Origin: Pseudopyrenochaeta lycopersici
Taxonomy: Eukaryota > Ascomycota > Dothideomycetes > Pleosporales > Pseudopyrenochaetaceae
Direction: 5' to 3'
NCBI GenBank assembly: GCA_003313425.1
Contig: NHZP01000007.1
Location: forward strand, 744,001-808,000
Length of the DNA stretch: 64,000 nucleotides
The notes under the pieces are model-generated. The model searched no databases, was not told where the DNA came from, and saw nothing but the letters and a program-made list of their open reading frames with translations. Each line of letters opens with the position of its first letter. Positions within the stretch are counted from its first letter, which is position 1. The position numbers and the translations under genes were made by a program. Below, piece after piece: positions 44,578 through 56,800 of the stretch.

Positions 44578-46983
44578 TCAATGTGAAGCAGCGACGGAGA
44601 GACCTGAGCCGTCTGCCTTGACGGTGATCTTTGCTACATCGCCGCCACGAATCTCTCCACGTATCAGTTTGTCAGCTAGGCCGTTGCCAATCTCCCGTGC
44701 AATCAATCTGTTCAACGGTCGTGCACCGAACTTAGGATCATATCCTTGATCGCAGAGCCACTGCTTAGCTTCGTCTGGACATTCGAGTGTTATCCTCCGG
44801 TCGTCTAATCGGTGCTGAAGCTCTTTCAATCTAATATCTACAATGTCTCGGAGTGCCTCGCGGGAGAGGCGTCGGAAGACAATGAACTCGTCGAGGCGGT
44901 TGAGAAACTCGGGTGGGTACGTAGCAGAAACAACATCCATGACAGCGCTGCGAACTGCGGGCGAGATTTCGCTTGAGTCGTTGTCGCCTGAATAGAGAGC
45001 ATCGTCTCCAACGATAATGTCCGCCCCAAGATTAGAGGTCATGACAATGATGGTGTTGCGGAAGTCTACTTTGTGGCCTTGTGCGTCTGTGAGGAAGCCT
45101 TCGTCGAGAACCTGAAGAAGAAGTGTAGAGATGTCCTTATGGGCCTTCTCCCACTCGTCAAAAAGTAGAACGGCGTACGGCTTTCGCCGCACTGCTTCAG
45201 TTAGTTGGCCTGCATCCTCGTAGCCGACGTAGCCCGCAGGCGAACCAATAAGTCGTGAAACGGTATGCTTTTCACTGAACTCGCTCATGTCGAAGCGGAT
45301 AACAGCTTGCGGCGTACTAAAAAGATATTCTGCTAATCTTTTGCAGACCTCGGTCTTTCCAACGCCAGTAGGCCCCAACATCATGAAAGAGGCAATGGGC
45401 CTGTTTTCGCCAGAGAGCCCTGCCCTTTGCAGGCGTATAGCGTTCGCAATAGCAGTAAGCGCTTCGTCCTGGCCTTTAACGAATTGGCGTAGAGTATCCT
45501 CCATGTGAATGAGCTTTTCGCTTTCTCCACTGTTCAGCTTCGACAAAGGGATACCGGTGGTCCGGGAAACAACGTTTGCGATATCGTCAGCGGTCACAGA
45601 ATCGTGCAGTAAGGAGTCCAAGCGTGTCCCGCCTGCCGCCAAGTCGTCGTCTTTGGGCAACTTCTGCTCCAACTCGGGGATTCTGCTGTACTGCAACTCT
45701 CCAGCTTTGGCGAAATTACCCTCTCTTCGAGCTTGTTCGAGCTCAAGCTTAGCTTTTTCGAGGTTCTCTTGTGCATTCTTGATTTCATCAAGCTCCGCGC
45801 GCTCTTTCTCCCACTTCTCTGTCAATACTTTGACCTCGTCCTGCTTCTGCTTCAGTGATTGTTCGAGTCGCTCGCGTCTTTCCTTGCTGGAAATATCAGT
45901 CTCTTTGCGAAGTGATTCCAGCTCAATCTGGATGGTCATGATTTGACGGTCAAGTTCCTGGATCGCATCTGGCTTGCTTTCTTGCTGCAGTCGCAATGCG
46001 CTGGCAGCTTCGTCTACTAGATCAATCGCTTTGTCAGGCAAGAAGCGGTCGGTGATGTACCGGTTGCTGTATGAAGCAGCGGCTACCAGAGCATTGTCGG
46101 TGATGCGTACTCCATGGTGAACCTCGTATCGTTCCTTGATACCTCGCAATATAGAGATTGTGTCCTGAACGGAAGGCTCTCCCACCTGAATGGGCTGGAA
46201 GCGTCTGGCCAGCGCCGCATCTTTCTCGATCTGTCGGTATTCGTTCAATGTGGTCGCTCCACACAGCTGGAGTTCACCTCTTGATAGCGCTGGTTTCAAA
46301 AGGTTGCTAGCATCAATACTCCCTTCTGCTTTGCCCAAACCTAACAGTGTATGCAGCTCGTCGACGAAAAGTATGACACCTTTTTTCGCCTCCTCCACTT
46401 CCTTCAAGACACTTTTTAGTCGCTCTTCAAAGTCACCGCGAAACTTCGCACCCGCTATGAGTGACCCGAGGTCAAGCGATATCACGCGCTTTTCCTTTAT
46501 CGATTCGGGCACGTCACCTTTGACGATGCGCTGAGCGAGGCCTTCGAGAATCGCAGTCTTTCCCGTGCCCGCCTTTCCAATTAGGACGGGATTGTTCTTC
46601 GTTCGTCTCGACAGTATTTGTATTGTTCGTTGTATCTCACCATCTCGACCAATGACAGGATCTAGTTTGCCGTCTCGAGCTCGTGCCGTGAGGTCTATAC
46701 CATACTGTTCTAGGGCTGGCTTTTCAGGCTCACCACCCATATTCATTCGATGCGTGCCGCCTGGAGGATGCGGTCGCCCGGCGGCGTAGCTTCTCGATGC
46801 TGTCAGTGGCCGTACCAAACTCTGGTATTGGGGTGATCGAATTGTGGAATTTTGACATAGCGCCGAAGACCGCACTGGCAGCTGGCGTGGGACTGAAGGA
46901 ACAATGCGCCTTGCGGCAATACGCGCTCTACTGGTCAGCATTTCGATGTCAAATTGCAGTGAACGAGCAAGCATCAATTTCAA
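44578..46983 (-). CDS. HSP78: mitochondrial ClpB-type disaggregase Hsp78
   Basis: Intronless, 801 residues. The N-terminus is rich in Arg/Ser/Ala with no acid residues to speak of ([19 protein letters not shown]), as expected for a mitochondrial presequence. The ClpB N-domain is absent and the first AAA+ module starts at once ([20 protein letters not shown]), which separates Hsp78 from cytosolic Hsp104. Walker A sites are GKAGTGKT (about 136-143) and GPTGVGKT (about 537-544), with Walker B at VILFVDELH and [12 protein letters not shown] coiled-coil middle domain lies at about 340-440. Hsp78 dissolves aggregates in the matrix together with mitochondrial Hsp70. Met1, Met4 or Met15 could start the protein; Met15 gives a compact presequence. 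A gapped heat-shock element lies about 60 bp upstream. Confidence 0.93.
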   Translation of the reverse strand: MKLMLARSLQFDIEMLTSRARIAARRIVPSVPRQLPVRSSALCQNSTIRSPQYQSLVRPLTASRSYAAGRPHPPGGTHRMNMGGEPEKPALEQYGIDLTARARDGKLDPVIGRDGEIQRTIQILSRRTKNNPVLIGKAGTGKTAILEGLAQRIVKGDVPESIKEKRVISLDLGSLIAGAKFRGDFEERLKSVLKEVEEAKKGVILFVDELHTLLGLGKAEGSIDASNLLKPALSRGELQLCGATTLNEYRQIEKDAALARRFQPIQVGEPSVQDTISILRGIKERYEVHHGVRITDNALVAAASYSNRYITDRFLPDKAIDLVDEAASALRLQQESKPDAIQELDRQIMTIQIELESLRKETDISSKERRERLEQSLKQKQDEVKVLTEKWEKERAELDEIKNAQENLEKAKLELEQARREGNFAKAGELQYSRIPELEQKLPKDDDLAAGGTRLDSLLHDSVTADDIANVVSRTTGIPLSKLNSGESEKLIHMEDTLRQFVKGQDEALTAIANAIRLQRAGLSGENRPIASFMMLGPTGVGKTEVCKRLAEYLFSTPQAVIRFDMSEFSEKHTVSRLIGSPAGYVGYEDAGQLTEAVRRKPYAVLLFDEWEKAHKDISTLLLQVLDEGFLTDAQGHKVDFRNTIIVMTSNLGADIIVGDDALYSGDNDSSEISPAVRSAVMDVVSATYPPEFLNRLDEFIVFRRLSREALRDIVDIRLKELQHRLDDRRITLECPDEAKQWLCDQGYDPKFGARPLNRLIAREIGNGLADKLIRGEIRGGDVAKITVKADGSGLSVAASH

Positions 46984-47388
46984 GACGACGGAGATGGTAT
47001 CATTATATTCATGACTGATGGCGTGAGCACAGGCTTTGATGAAGCTTCGCGTTTATTCGATTACTTTCTATGTCGGTGAGCGGCCCTCCAGATACACAAC
47101 AACGTACAAGTGACAATCAATCAATGGAGGGTCAATCAGAGGAACGTATTTGCGCAAGCGTACAACCAGCCGCTTGGTATGGGACTTCCATAATGCCGCG
47201 TGAATTTCGAAAGCAGCTCGAGAGAGATGCGAAAGCACGTGCTAGCGTCTTGGCATATAATCCGCTAGTCTGCAATGGATTTTTCCGAGCGAGGCCAATC
47301 TCCGCCCAAAATCTCTGTGCATTGCCTTTCTTCTTCAACTCACAACACTCACCCCATAGACTATACACGAATTTCATTCAACGGCAAA
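46984..47388. promoter_or_regulatory. divergent promoter HSP78 / EF-1beta
   Basis: 405 bp between two divergent start codons. It contains the heat-shock-element candidate listed next; otherwise nothing recognised. Short frames at 47070-47400 run antisense or out of frame with EF-1beta. Confidence 0.45.
47040..47059. promoter_or_regulatory. gapped heat-shock element candidate
   Basis: Consecutive 5-bp units read tGAAg, cTTCg, cGttt, aTTCg: three of four match the alternating nGAAn/nTTCn array bound by HSF. It lies about 60-75 bp upstream of the HSP78 start. Binding is inferred. Confidence 0.35.
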
Positions 47389-48355
47389 ATGGGCTTCACT
47401 GATCTCGTGTCCGACGCAGGCCTAACCCTCCTCAACAGCTGGGTCAAGACTCGCAGCTACATTGTTGGGTAAGTTGCTACCCCACTATACATATCCTCCT
47501 TCGTTTTTGTGTTTTCCTACAGCACACTATGTTTTTTATGATGAGAACATTTGGTCCGTGTTAATGAGGCGGCTTAAGACCCCGCTATCTGATAACAAAC
47601 CCAAGCGCTTGTCGCACCTCTGATCGATTTCTTACTTCATGCTGCATTCTCTTTAGGCACCTCTGAGGAGTCATCAGCTAACAAGTTCCAGCTACTCCCC
47701 ATCGCAGGCTGATGTCAAGGTCTTCCAGCAGATCAAGCAAGTCCCTGCGCCAGAGAAGTACCCATACGCATGGCGGTGGTACAATCATCTCCTCACCTTC
47801 GAGGGCGAGTTCGACACGCTGCCCGGCGACCCTACCAAGGACTTTACCGCCTACGGCCCTGAGTCATCTGAGGTCACCGTCAACCCCGCAAAGGCACCTG
47901 AGAAGGAGGCAGAGGATGATGACGACGAGGTCGACCTATTCGGCAGCGACGAGGAGGAGGATGCAGAGGCTGAGGCATTGAAGGCCGAGCGTCTGGCAGA
48001 GTACAACAAGAAGAAGGCCGGCAAGGTGAAGCCTGCTGCCAAATCTATCGTTACCCTTGACGTCAAGCCCTGGGGTAGGTTAATGAAATCCATGCTCCTG
48101 GTTCAAAAATGCTGACATGTTCTAGACGACGAGACAAACATGGACGAGCTCAAGGCCAATGTCTTGTCTATCGAGAAGGATGGCCTCGTCTGGGGTGCTT
48201 CTCAGTTGGTCGCTGTCGGTTTCGGTATCAAGAAGCTGCAGATCAACTTGGTCATTGAAGATGAAAAGGTCTCGCTGGACGAGCTGCAGCAGCAGATTGA
48301 GGAGTTTGAGGACCATGTCCAGTCTACCGACGTTGTCGCCATGCAGAAGTTGTAG
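47389..48355 (+). CDS. EFB1: translation elongation factor 1-beta (eEF1B alpha)
   Basis: Exons 47389..47468, 47692..48074 and 48126..48355 encode 230 residues. Intron 1 is 223 bp, several times longer than most others in the window, and carries a snoRNA. The N-terminal GST-C-like part ([48 protein letters not shown]) is followed by an acidic linker ([16 protein letters not shown]) and the catalytic exchange domain ([49 protein letters not shown]-like, ending [11 protein letters not shown]). The protein reloads eEF1A with GTP in the cytosol. All junctions keep phase, and intron 2 splits the PWDDETN codon as in other fungi. Confidence 0.95.
47531..47600 (+). ncRNA. snR18: box C/D snoRNA U18 (snR18), inside EF-1beta intron 1
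   Basis: Box C ATGATGA at 47538..47544 and box D CTGA at 47589..47592 are flanked by a short terminal stem (GTTTTTT with AACAAAC, one mismatch). Just after box C is the guide TTGGTCCGTGTT (47551..47562), the antisense of the conserved large-subunit rRNA stretch AACACGGACCAA. The same guide is present in human U18 and yeast snR18, which direct 2'-O-methylation there. A weak D' box (ATGA) follows the guide. In Saccharomyces cerevisiae snR18 is also encoded in the EFB1 intron, so host and guest are conserved. Length about 70 nt matches U18. Processing from the spliced intron is expected. Confidence 0.88.
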
Positions 48356-49749
48356 AGCGCTTCAGGTATTCCAGTGGTACTCCGAGCATGATGCAAATTA
48401 CGATTGATTATGACGGACGGGGTTGGGACGACTTACGGATTGACGTCTTTATGAACCACTGTTAGATGAAAATAACGACATGGTAGACACACTGCCTTTC
48501 ATCTTGAACTGAGGCTTTGGCTTGCATTAATGTTGTGCTTGTTCTGATTTTCCTGTGGATGTTCAGTCCGCTCTGCGTGGACCGACGCTCTTCGACATAT
48601 ACGTAAAGTGATTACACTGAACCCTTTGACATTCCGCTACCTCTCTGCATCAGTCTGAATGGCTATAATACATTGTTATTATGCAATTGACTATTTTGTT
48701 TTTTGTGTAGGTCATTGAATCACTGCTCTGTTGTAATCACAGTATGGGCACAGCAAAATATTGAAAGGCCCTTTTGATAGCAACGTACAGTATGAGGCAT
48801 TTCAGCCGGGATACTTCAGTCGCTGCATCGCTGCGTTGCTTTGCCCGCGACAGGCCCGTACAACCTGTTGGGTTTAATTTTGCCGCAAATAACACCGGAG
48901 ACCAAGAGTTCGTACGAACCTAATCAAGCCATAGGCACGGCGACGTCAGCGGTTCCTTGCTGAATCAGCACACCGCTTTGGGTACAATTGCCCGTTTCTG
49001 GGGACGGGAACGGAACCATGGTCTTGCTTCCATCTGCAGGTGGGATCTGTGTGGTCGATGAAGCTAGTGCTAGCAATTGGGTTTGTTGGTGTGACGGCAG
49101 GGGTATGGTATAAAGGGTTGTGCCTGTCGCATCATGCGACTTGACAATTAACGTTTACCGCGCCATTCATATCAGCGCAAGTTAAAATCCACCGACTCCG
49201 ACATTGTTCTGTCGTACAAAATTTGTTTTCTTCCACTCGGTATCTCCGTGCTGGCACACCGGATTTTACAGTCCGCTCACCGCCGTACTATTCGTTGAGC
49301 AGTGGTGCCTCTGCGGCCCGGCCTTTCGCGGTTCAGACCGAGGCTTGTCTAAAAAGCTTGAGCGCGAAGACGGATCTCGCTCTACGTCACAGCGGCGATA
49401 CACCCCTGCCGTCTTTGAATTTTCAATGGCCTCGGGATAACATCATCACTTTCTCGGAATTTAGGAGAACATAGGAGAACACAGGAGAACAGATCTTGCC
49501 ATATCAGCGGACTTCCGCGCGTGCTGTGGTTTCAATTTGTATTATTTGAGGCTTGACACTCGCCACACCCACCCAACGCTGTGCTTGATACCGTCCCATT
49601 GCAGCAGTCGTCGGACAAACGCGCGAGCGCCCGTTAGTTCCTGGAGTTAAGTCGGCCTGTCGGACTTCGCAGAAAACTATATCAGCTTGCTCCGCTCGAG
49701 TCCGGGTCGCCAATTGTTTGTTGCATACACTGCACCATCGACATTCACA
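48356..49749. other. intergenic: EF-1beta 3' flank and MFS promoter
   Basis: 1.4 kb with no supported gene. It contains a three-copy 10-bp direct repeat at 49462..49491 upstream of the transporter. Short frames at 49204-49474 and 49504-49713 lack recognisable content. Confidence 0.45.
49462..49491 (+). repeat. three tandem 10-bp repeats (A/G-rich) in the MFS promoter
   Basis: TAGGAGAACA, TAGGAGAACA, CAGGAGAACA follow each other without a gap, 259-288 bp upstream of the transporter start codon. A 10-bp period puts each copy on the same face of the helix. Role as an activator-binding array is inferred. Confidence 0.45.
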
Positions 49750-51668
49750 ATGGATAGCTCAGACCGTCACATCGAAGAGGCCGAGCGCGACGCCAGCCCA
49801 GAGCGCTTCCCACGTACCACCACCACATCCTCAGAGAAACCAGAAGAACGACATGAGGAGATCGTACGCACAACAACGGCTTCCAGTGCTGCTACGACAT
49901 CAACCTCCTCCTCAGATGCGTCAAACGCAGAACGCGACGCCGCCATGTCCAGGCTCCCTACACAACGAGACGATGCAGTTGGCCTCGAACGCCACGCAAC
50001 AGCATTGAGCCGTATACAAACACAAAGAAGCCAACACAGCGCTACCGTGGGCGGCAGTCTGAGGAGTCGGGCGTCTAGGAAGCCGCTGCCTGCTTTTGGC
50101 GCCGGCAAACCGTTTCCGCCGCCATTGCCGGAACGAGAAGAATATGTTGTGGAATTCGATGGCCATGATGATCCGCTGCATGCGCAGAATTGGCCGCTGA
50201 GGAAGAAATTGATCACGGCGGCGATTCTGGGATTCACTACACTCACGGCGGCGTTTGGTAGCTCGATTTTCAGCGCGGCGACCGGTGCCATCATGCAAAA
50301 GTTCAACGTCGGGTCCGTGGTCGCAACATTGGGAACGTCGTTTTATGTACTTGGATTTGCAACAGGGCCTATCCTGTGGGCACCGCTATCTGAATTGAAG
50401 GGTAGAAGATTCCCACTGGTCGTTGCTTCGTTCGGTTTCTCGGTGTTCAACGTCGCCGTTGCGACTGGCAAGGACTTACAGACTGTTCTTATTTGTCGTT
50501 TCTTCGCCGGCTTCTTTGGCGCATGCCCACTTACTGTAAGTGCGGAACAAACCCTATTTTGACATAAATGCTGACAACGTACAGTGCGTCGCTGCTGTTT
50601 TCTCCGACATGTTTGACAATCGCACCCGAGGCATGGCCATCACCATCTTCAGTATGACAGTGTTCACCGGTCCTTTGCTTGCCCCCTTCATTGGTGGTTT
50701 CATCGTAATGTCTGATCTCGGGTGGCGCTGGACCGAGTACATTGTAGCCATCATGGGCTTCGTTGCGTTTACTCTCAACGTTCTCTTCCTTTCCGAATCA
50801 TATCCGCCAGAGATCCTCGTCAGCAAAGCTGCTGAGCTTCGCCGCCGCACCAAGAACTGGGGCATCCACGCAAAGCAGGAAGAGATTGAAGTCGACTTCA
50901 GGCAGCTTGTAGAGAAGAATTTCTCGAGGCCTCTCCGAATGCTCTTCACGGAGCGCATCGTGCTTCTTCTGAGCGTCTACATGGCTTTCATTTATGGGCT
51001 ATTATACCTTTTCCTAACGGCATACCCACTGGTCTTCCAAGGTGTCCACCGCATGAACTTGGGAGTTGGCGGCCTCCCGTTCTTTGGCATGATCACAGGA
51101 CAGCTGTTAGCAGGAGCATTTATCTTCATTCGACAACCGGGATACCAGAAGAAGCTTGCTGCGAACAACGATGTGCCCATCCCAGAATGGCGGTTGCCGG
51201 AGGTCATTATTGGAGGCATCTGCTTCTCGGCGGGCATCTTTTGGTTTGGCTGGACAGGCTACAATCCTAACGTCCACTGGATTGTCCCTACGCTCTCTGG
51301 AATCTTGATTGGTTTCGGACTCCTGAGCATCTTTCTGCAGGCGCTCAATTACCTGGTTGACGCCTATCTTATGGTAAGTTGATATCCTATTCTCTCATAC
51401 TTTTGAAATCACATGCTGATTTACTGTCTAGTTTGCTGCCTCCGCGATCGCGGCCAATACTTTCCTTCGCAGCCTGTGCGGCGCCGCGTTTCCTCTCTTC
51501 GCTCGTCAAATGTTTGAAGGCATGGGTATCCAATGGGCTGCTACATTGCTCGGCTGTATTGCAGCAATCCTGGTCCCGGTCCCAGTCTGGTTCTATCTCA
51601 AGGGCGCCAAGATCAGGGAGAAGAGTGCCTACGCACCTACAGCCAAGCCCCCATCTGCTGAGGAATAG
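49750..51668 (+). CDS. MFS transporter, DHA1-type (drug/polyamine:H+ antiporter-like)
   Basis: Exons 49750..50535, 50585..51373 and 51432..51668 (introns 49 and 58 bp) encode 603 residues. A long Ser/Thr/Arg-rich cytosolic N-terminus (about 140 residues) leads to [20 protein letters not shown], the usual entry to TM1 in fungal DHA1 carriers. Motif A is visible as [12 protein letters not shown] between TM2 and TM3. Twelve hydrophobic segments can be counted across the exons, with the central loop around [21 protein letters not shown]. The C-terminal exon continues TM11-12 ([20 protein letters not shown]). Substrates of such plasma-membrane antiporters range from polyamines to toxins and drugs; none can be assigned. 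ATG at 49750 is the first in-frame Met; upstream codons are only open, not conserved. Confidence 0.87.
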
Positions 51669-51913
51669 TTAGGCCTTTCAACCTGCTACAAGATATGCCA
51701 GGTAGTAATCAGTAACTGTTCAATGTTTAATATCTCCAGATTTGGGGGTGCATAGGGCGTTTAGCGAATGTTTTACGGAATGATACCACTTGAGGGGGGT
51801 TCCTTTTGTCTTTGGATAGGCTTCATTAATCGTAATGCATTTGAAAAGTTGTTTATTTCATCTCTTGGTCTATAGCCGCGATTGGCAGGCTGCAAATCCT
51901 TCATTTCTTCCAC

Positions 51914-52969
51914 TCATTTTCTGAACAAATTCGTTGCACTTGCTGCCAACGGATGAGGCTGAAACTCCATGTCCCCTCCACTCGCAAACAGTGGCACACT
52001 GTCGTCATCCACTCTGCTCGGCGGTGTCCTTGTCTCGCCCCTCATGATCTCGATGGTGCTCATAATCGGTAGCACAAGCAACAGCAACGGTAACAGCTGT
52101 CCGAAACTCCAGCTCCCCTCGCTTGGACCAACAAGATTGACAGAAGATGGCGGATTCCCAAATGCTTGCGACTCGAGCACAATGCGCACCGTGGCGCCGA
52201 CGCCCATGGCGAGCAGCACGACAAGGCCGATTACTTGGACGGACTTGAGCCAGCGTGGATTCGACCGGTTATGCAGGTACCAGGTTGATAGGATGAAGAC
52301 GATAACCTGGCCCGCAATGACGGCAATAGTCCCTGCGACACTCAATGCAGCGTTGGGGGAAGAACCTCGCGACTCGACTTCCCAGACACATGCGATGGGT
52401 AGGCGGGGCTCCATGTTCTTGAGCACAGTCTGCAGGATGAAGATGCCAGATAGAATGCCGAGGAACATGTTAATAAGCATGAGCATTTGGCGAAGCCATC
52501 TGAGAACCCAATCGCGCTTGAAGTCATTCACGAGCGCGAGGAGGGTCGCGAGGTTGGTTGCCGTGGAGAGCAATGAGAGGAGCCATATGATGAAAAAGTG
52601 GTATGGCACCATTGTCTTCATTTTGGCGAGGCCGACAGATTGGATGCCGATGCCGGTTAAGATCTGTTGATCGGAGAAGGACTGAAGTAATTTGCGACAT
52701 ACGGGCGCAGAAGTCGACTTGCGCAGGCCGAGAAGGATGATTGTGGCGGAGAGTCCTATGGAGATAAAGTTTGTGATTATGAAGGAGAGCAAAGTCTACA
52801 ATATATTAGCACCGCAATTTTCACGTTTTTCAAATTAGATCTCTGGCAAGTCCGGCAGAGTTTGAAAGGGAATCATGAATTGGGTATGTCTTACACCAGC
52901 ACCTGCAACTCCAGCATCTGTCGGCGTCGACTCCGGTATATCAGAGCAGTTCCTACCGTTGAAAGCCAT
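51914..52969 (-). CDS. conserved fungal multi-pass membrane protein, function unknown
   Basis: Exons 52969..52895 and 52795..51914 (99-bp intron) encode 318 residues. Exon 1 gives a short N-terminal tail (MAFNGRNCSDIPES, ending GVAGAG). The remainder has about seven hydrophobic segments, including SFIITNFISIGLSATIILLG, FFIIWLLSLLSTATNLATLL, LSVAGTIAVIAGQVIVFIL and LLPLLLLVLPIMSTI, and a polar C-terminal tail. The layout resembles unnamed fungal membrane proteins whose N-terminus contains NPDLAGIGVR-like sequence; here the GVAGAG-VR stretch falls at the splice donor, so the exact end of exon 1 is uncertain and the donor may be misplaced by about ten residues. No enzymatic motif is visible. I do not know its function. 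Confidence 0.6.
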
Positions 52970-53822
52970 ATCGACATGTATTTCTTCAAAAACGTTCAGC
53001 AAGGGAAAGTCTGCCGTGTTTCAAACAAATAGTTTAAGGAGAGTGAGATCGCAAAACCGATTGAAAGATTGCAAAAAGCCGGCAAGAAAGTTGTGAAGTG
53101 AAGGTCAGGGCACAGCCTCTTCCCTATGGCATCATCAGCAAGGGTCTCAGGTACCCAAAGCGCCTAATTTAAGGCACGTTGGACGACCGCGCGCATTGCA
53201 ACGTTGCGAACAAGGGGTGGATCGACATAGGGGAAACAAGGAAGCTTCCTGGCCAATTGTTGATCTTTGTCCCATTGTAACTGTGGCGCAGCGCTTAACC
53301 TGGAACACGGCGAAACGCGCGGTTGATCCAGTCAGAACAGCGAAGACGCCGTTTCATGCCATAGGCATTGTTTCTGCAACAGCGATAGGATTGGTTTTAG
53401 GGAAAGTATCTCTGGGGGCTTCTTGGTACAAGGCGATAGCTGGATGATAGGGCGCATGTTGCGTTGATTTGGACTGCTTTATGAAGATCAGGCACGCTTG
53501 CTGGTAGCGTGCAACTGGTTCATGAAATTGCGCTGCAGAACCACGTGTATTATTGATAGCGTTGGATGGTGGTCCTTGCTGACCCCATACTTCATTGTTC
53601 GCGGTGACGACAACTTCATGCGTGAAAGCCTGCCAACCAAAAAATAAAAGAGGATATAGTCTGCTTTCCTCAGCCTCCATTGATCCGTCCACTCGATACA
53701 ATTACACGATATCCATCCAGACCAAGAGTGAACTCCAAGTGCAAGAACGCCGGAAGTGCGTCCAACCCATAGACACGCAGAGCTAGTAATGCTTTTGGTA
53801 CACAGAAATCAAAAGGGGTATT
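52970..53822. other. intergenic: membrane-protein promoter, HIR1 3' flank
   Basis: 853 bp, both neighbours on the minus strand. Nothing coding recognised; two opposed frames of about 80-115 codons at 53196-53701 overlap each other and look random. Confidence 0.45.
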
Positions 53823-56800
53823 CTACATGTCCGTAATCATGGCCTGGTCGTCTTGCCTCTGGCCCTCGGTCACGATGTCTAGCAAACGTGCGTATGGCAC
53901 CGTTATACGTTGAAGGTCGCGGTGTTTGCCTACTCAGTAATTAGAATGCGTCTCATCATCCACAATGCAGTGTTAGATACTTACCAAGAATCAACACAGC
54001 CTCCTTCAATAACTCGTCTCTCTTCCATCCGCAGATAACTTCTGGTTCAGCGTCGTTATCATCACCATCTTCTACTGCGATAATGTTGCCTGACAAGCTA
54101 CGCAGCAACTCTTCAATCTTGCCCTTCAAGCCTTCGGCGCCTAGTCGTTTGACGTACATTGTCAAATAGATCTTGAATTCCTCTCTTGCACCTAGCGTCC
54201 TTGCGGCAGCAACTCGATTCTCAAGGTGCGCAATGCTGGCACAGCTCTCCAAAGCCTCAAAGCCCTCGGCAGATATCAGTGCTTTGATAAGTCGTTGGAG
54301 GTGGAAAGCTCGCCCTTGTAAGAGAGACTGGTTCGTTGTGTTGCGTTCTAGGGACGGAATGATGCCCGCAGAAATGTTTTCAACAGAGACCTGATCATCC
54401 TTCTCTTTCGGTGCGGTCTTGTCTTTAGAGGATCGTATGTTGCCGACTGACGAGTCTGTGGTATTCCAGTACTGACTTGCGACGCCCCACCAGGGTTCAG
54501 ATATTCGTTGCCAGATATACATGCTGGAATTATATGTATATCCCTCGCCGTTAGACATTGCGATTACTAAACAGCCTTCAGAGTTCAATCGTGCAAACAC
54601 GATACCAGGAGATCTTGTAAGATGAGGACCTTGAGCATGCGCCGCGATGTCTAGGATTGGTGCTAATGAGATGGGCGGGTGTGGTGAAGCCATTGTCTTC
54701 AAATTCCAAACGTAGCACATACCGACTGCCGTTATGCACATAAGCCACCAGCCACGGCAATCCATGATGACAGCTTGTGCTTCGAGGACCATAGCATTGA
54801 GGGTCCGTCGACCTGCTGGTGACCATGCGTATATCGAACCGTCTTCACATGCCGCAGCAAAGAAGTTAGTGTTCCCCGTTACCAAAAGGACAGCTTTTGG
54901 CAGGAAATCCTGCCAGAGAGACTGTCCCTTGCTTGTACAGGTCATTCTCGCAGGGTCGTGATCTTGGGGCCGACCTGTACGTGATGGGCCGGTGGCATTT
55001 CGTGCTTCTAGGATAACAGTGTCAGATATATCCGCCTTTCCGGTATTGGCGTCTACTCCATGCTGTGGGGGCTCGCTGCCATCCATTGTTCGCACAATTA
55101 CACTTCTGACTTTTGGAACTGCCAGTCTCACTTGGCTCACACTAAGAGACGGATTAATAATGGCGGGCCGTAAAACCTTCGGAGGCTCTGCCATCTCGTT
55201 ACCCTTCAAGGCCGCGGCAGCAGGTGGGACAAGACCAGTCTCGCTATTGAGCACAATAGCTGCGCCGCCCGGCCGAACAGAAGACGCCAGCCTACGCTCA
55301 ACTTGTCGGTCTTCATCACCCTCGATTTCAGCAAACTTCCTCTTGTTTCCGAGGAGCATTGACGCTAGTCCGCCCTTAGGGAACCCGTCATATGGTTTTG
55401 ACAGGTCGAGGATGTTATGAGGATTATCACTCCTCCCTCCTGATGTCGTGGTCGCTGAGATGAGTTGTGTTTGAGGTAATGACGATTCGCCAATTCCAGA
55501 GGACGAAGATACCAGCATTGGTGCTATCCTTTTCTTGCCCTCCTTTGTGACAGTGACTCGCTGTTTCAGCTTTTCAACTCTCTGGTCCTGAGGCGGCTCG
55601 GCTGGAGCCTGTGGCTGCGCTGTCGAACTGGATCCATTTGTAAGAGTTGTCGCGGGGGGAACGCCGTTTGTACCATTCGTTATAGTGGGAGGCTGGACAG
55701 CACCACCATCACCCATCAATGCACCCATTCTGCCTTGTACACCTTTCAACTCCCCGCTCTTGCTGCTTTCTTCCAAAAGTAGTGCGTCCGTTCCCTCGAT
55801 GATACCAACTCTCCGGCCGGCACCGAATTTCGAAAGCGTCTTCTCGTTTTCGGCAAGAGACGCCGGGTATCCTAACTCTCCTGGCTCGAATACCATTGTC
55901 AAAATGGATCCGTCTAAGCTGGTTGCGTACAATGTTTCTCCATTAGGTGCCCAAGCCAGATCTGATATTGACTTCATTGCCAGCTCTTGCGAGATCATGA
56001 ACGGTCTGGGAAAACTCGTGTTCCAAACACTGAGACATTTGTCCTGCCCGGCGCATGCGACAATGGTCACTGTGGGCTGGTATACACTTCCATCGTGTTC
56101 TGTCCTAGGCGGGTCCCGGTAGAACAGCCTAGGTGAGAATGCGGTTACTTCTACCGGGCCTTCATGGCCCACCAAACTGATATCTCCGTCCCACGTTCCT
56201 CGCGCAAGGATCGCGACCGAGCTGACTGGCCCATTCGTTGCATTTGCAGCAGCTATATGCGCTCCGTCTGGCGACCACGAACAACGACGAAAGTATGTGG
56301 TGAGCGGCGAGGTCTGAAACGGTGTCGTGATGGTGTGCTCGAGGACAAAGTTGTTGACCTGGTCCTGCTGTGTCGCATTTGGCGGCGGAGAGTTAAATCG
56401 GTAGACTTTGATTGTTCGATCATCGCTTGCGGTTGCGAAGTATTTGTTCGCTGGATCAAAGGTTATACCCTTGACGTGACTCTGGTGGTTTGACAGTGTT
56501 TTCAGCTTTTCGAATGAATGTCCTGACCAGACCACCACCTTCGAGTCCAGTCCCACCGAGACTAATATTGAGGAGTCAAATGACCAGCCAAGGTCCTGCA
56601 CATCGTTATCGTGCCCAATGAGACGGCGGATGACGCGCCAATTCTCGACAGGGGGAGCCTCATTTGATCCTGTCGATTCTATCAGCAGTCGTTCCTCATG
56701 GATGCGATTTTCCACCCACCGAATGCGGCATGTGTCGGCGCGTTCTTATCTAGCGCATAGACGCATACTATCTTGTCGTCTGCACCGGAGGCCAGGTATC

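Noticed and set aside
49687..49749. Upstream in-frame extension of the MFS transporter
   Set aside because: Contains no ATG; the first in-frame ATG is at 49750 and the extra residues are not conserved-looking.
56670..56719. In-frame coding extension of HIR1 (start at a GTG near 56715)
   Set aside because: The stretch has GTGGGT and CAG borders, is not HIRA-like, and its removal restores the conserved FGSNEAPPVENW.
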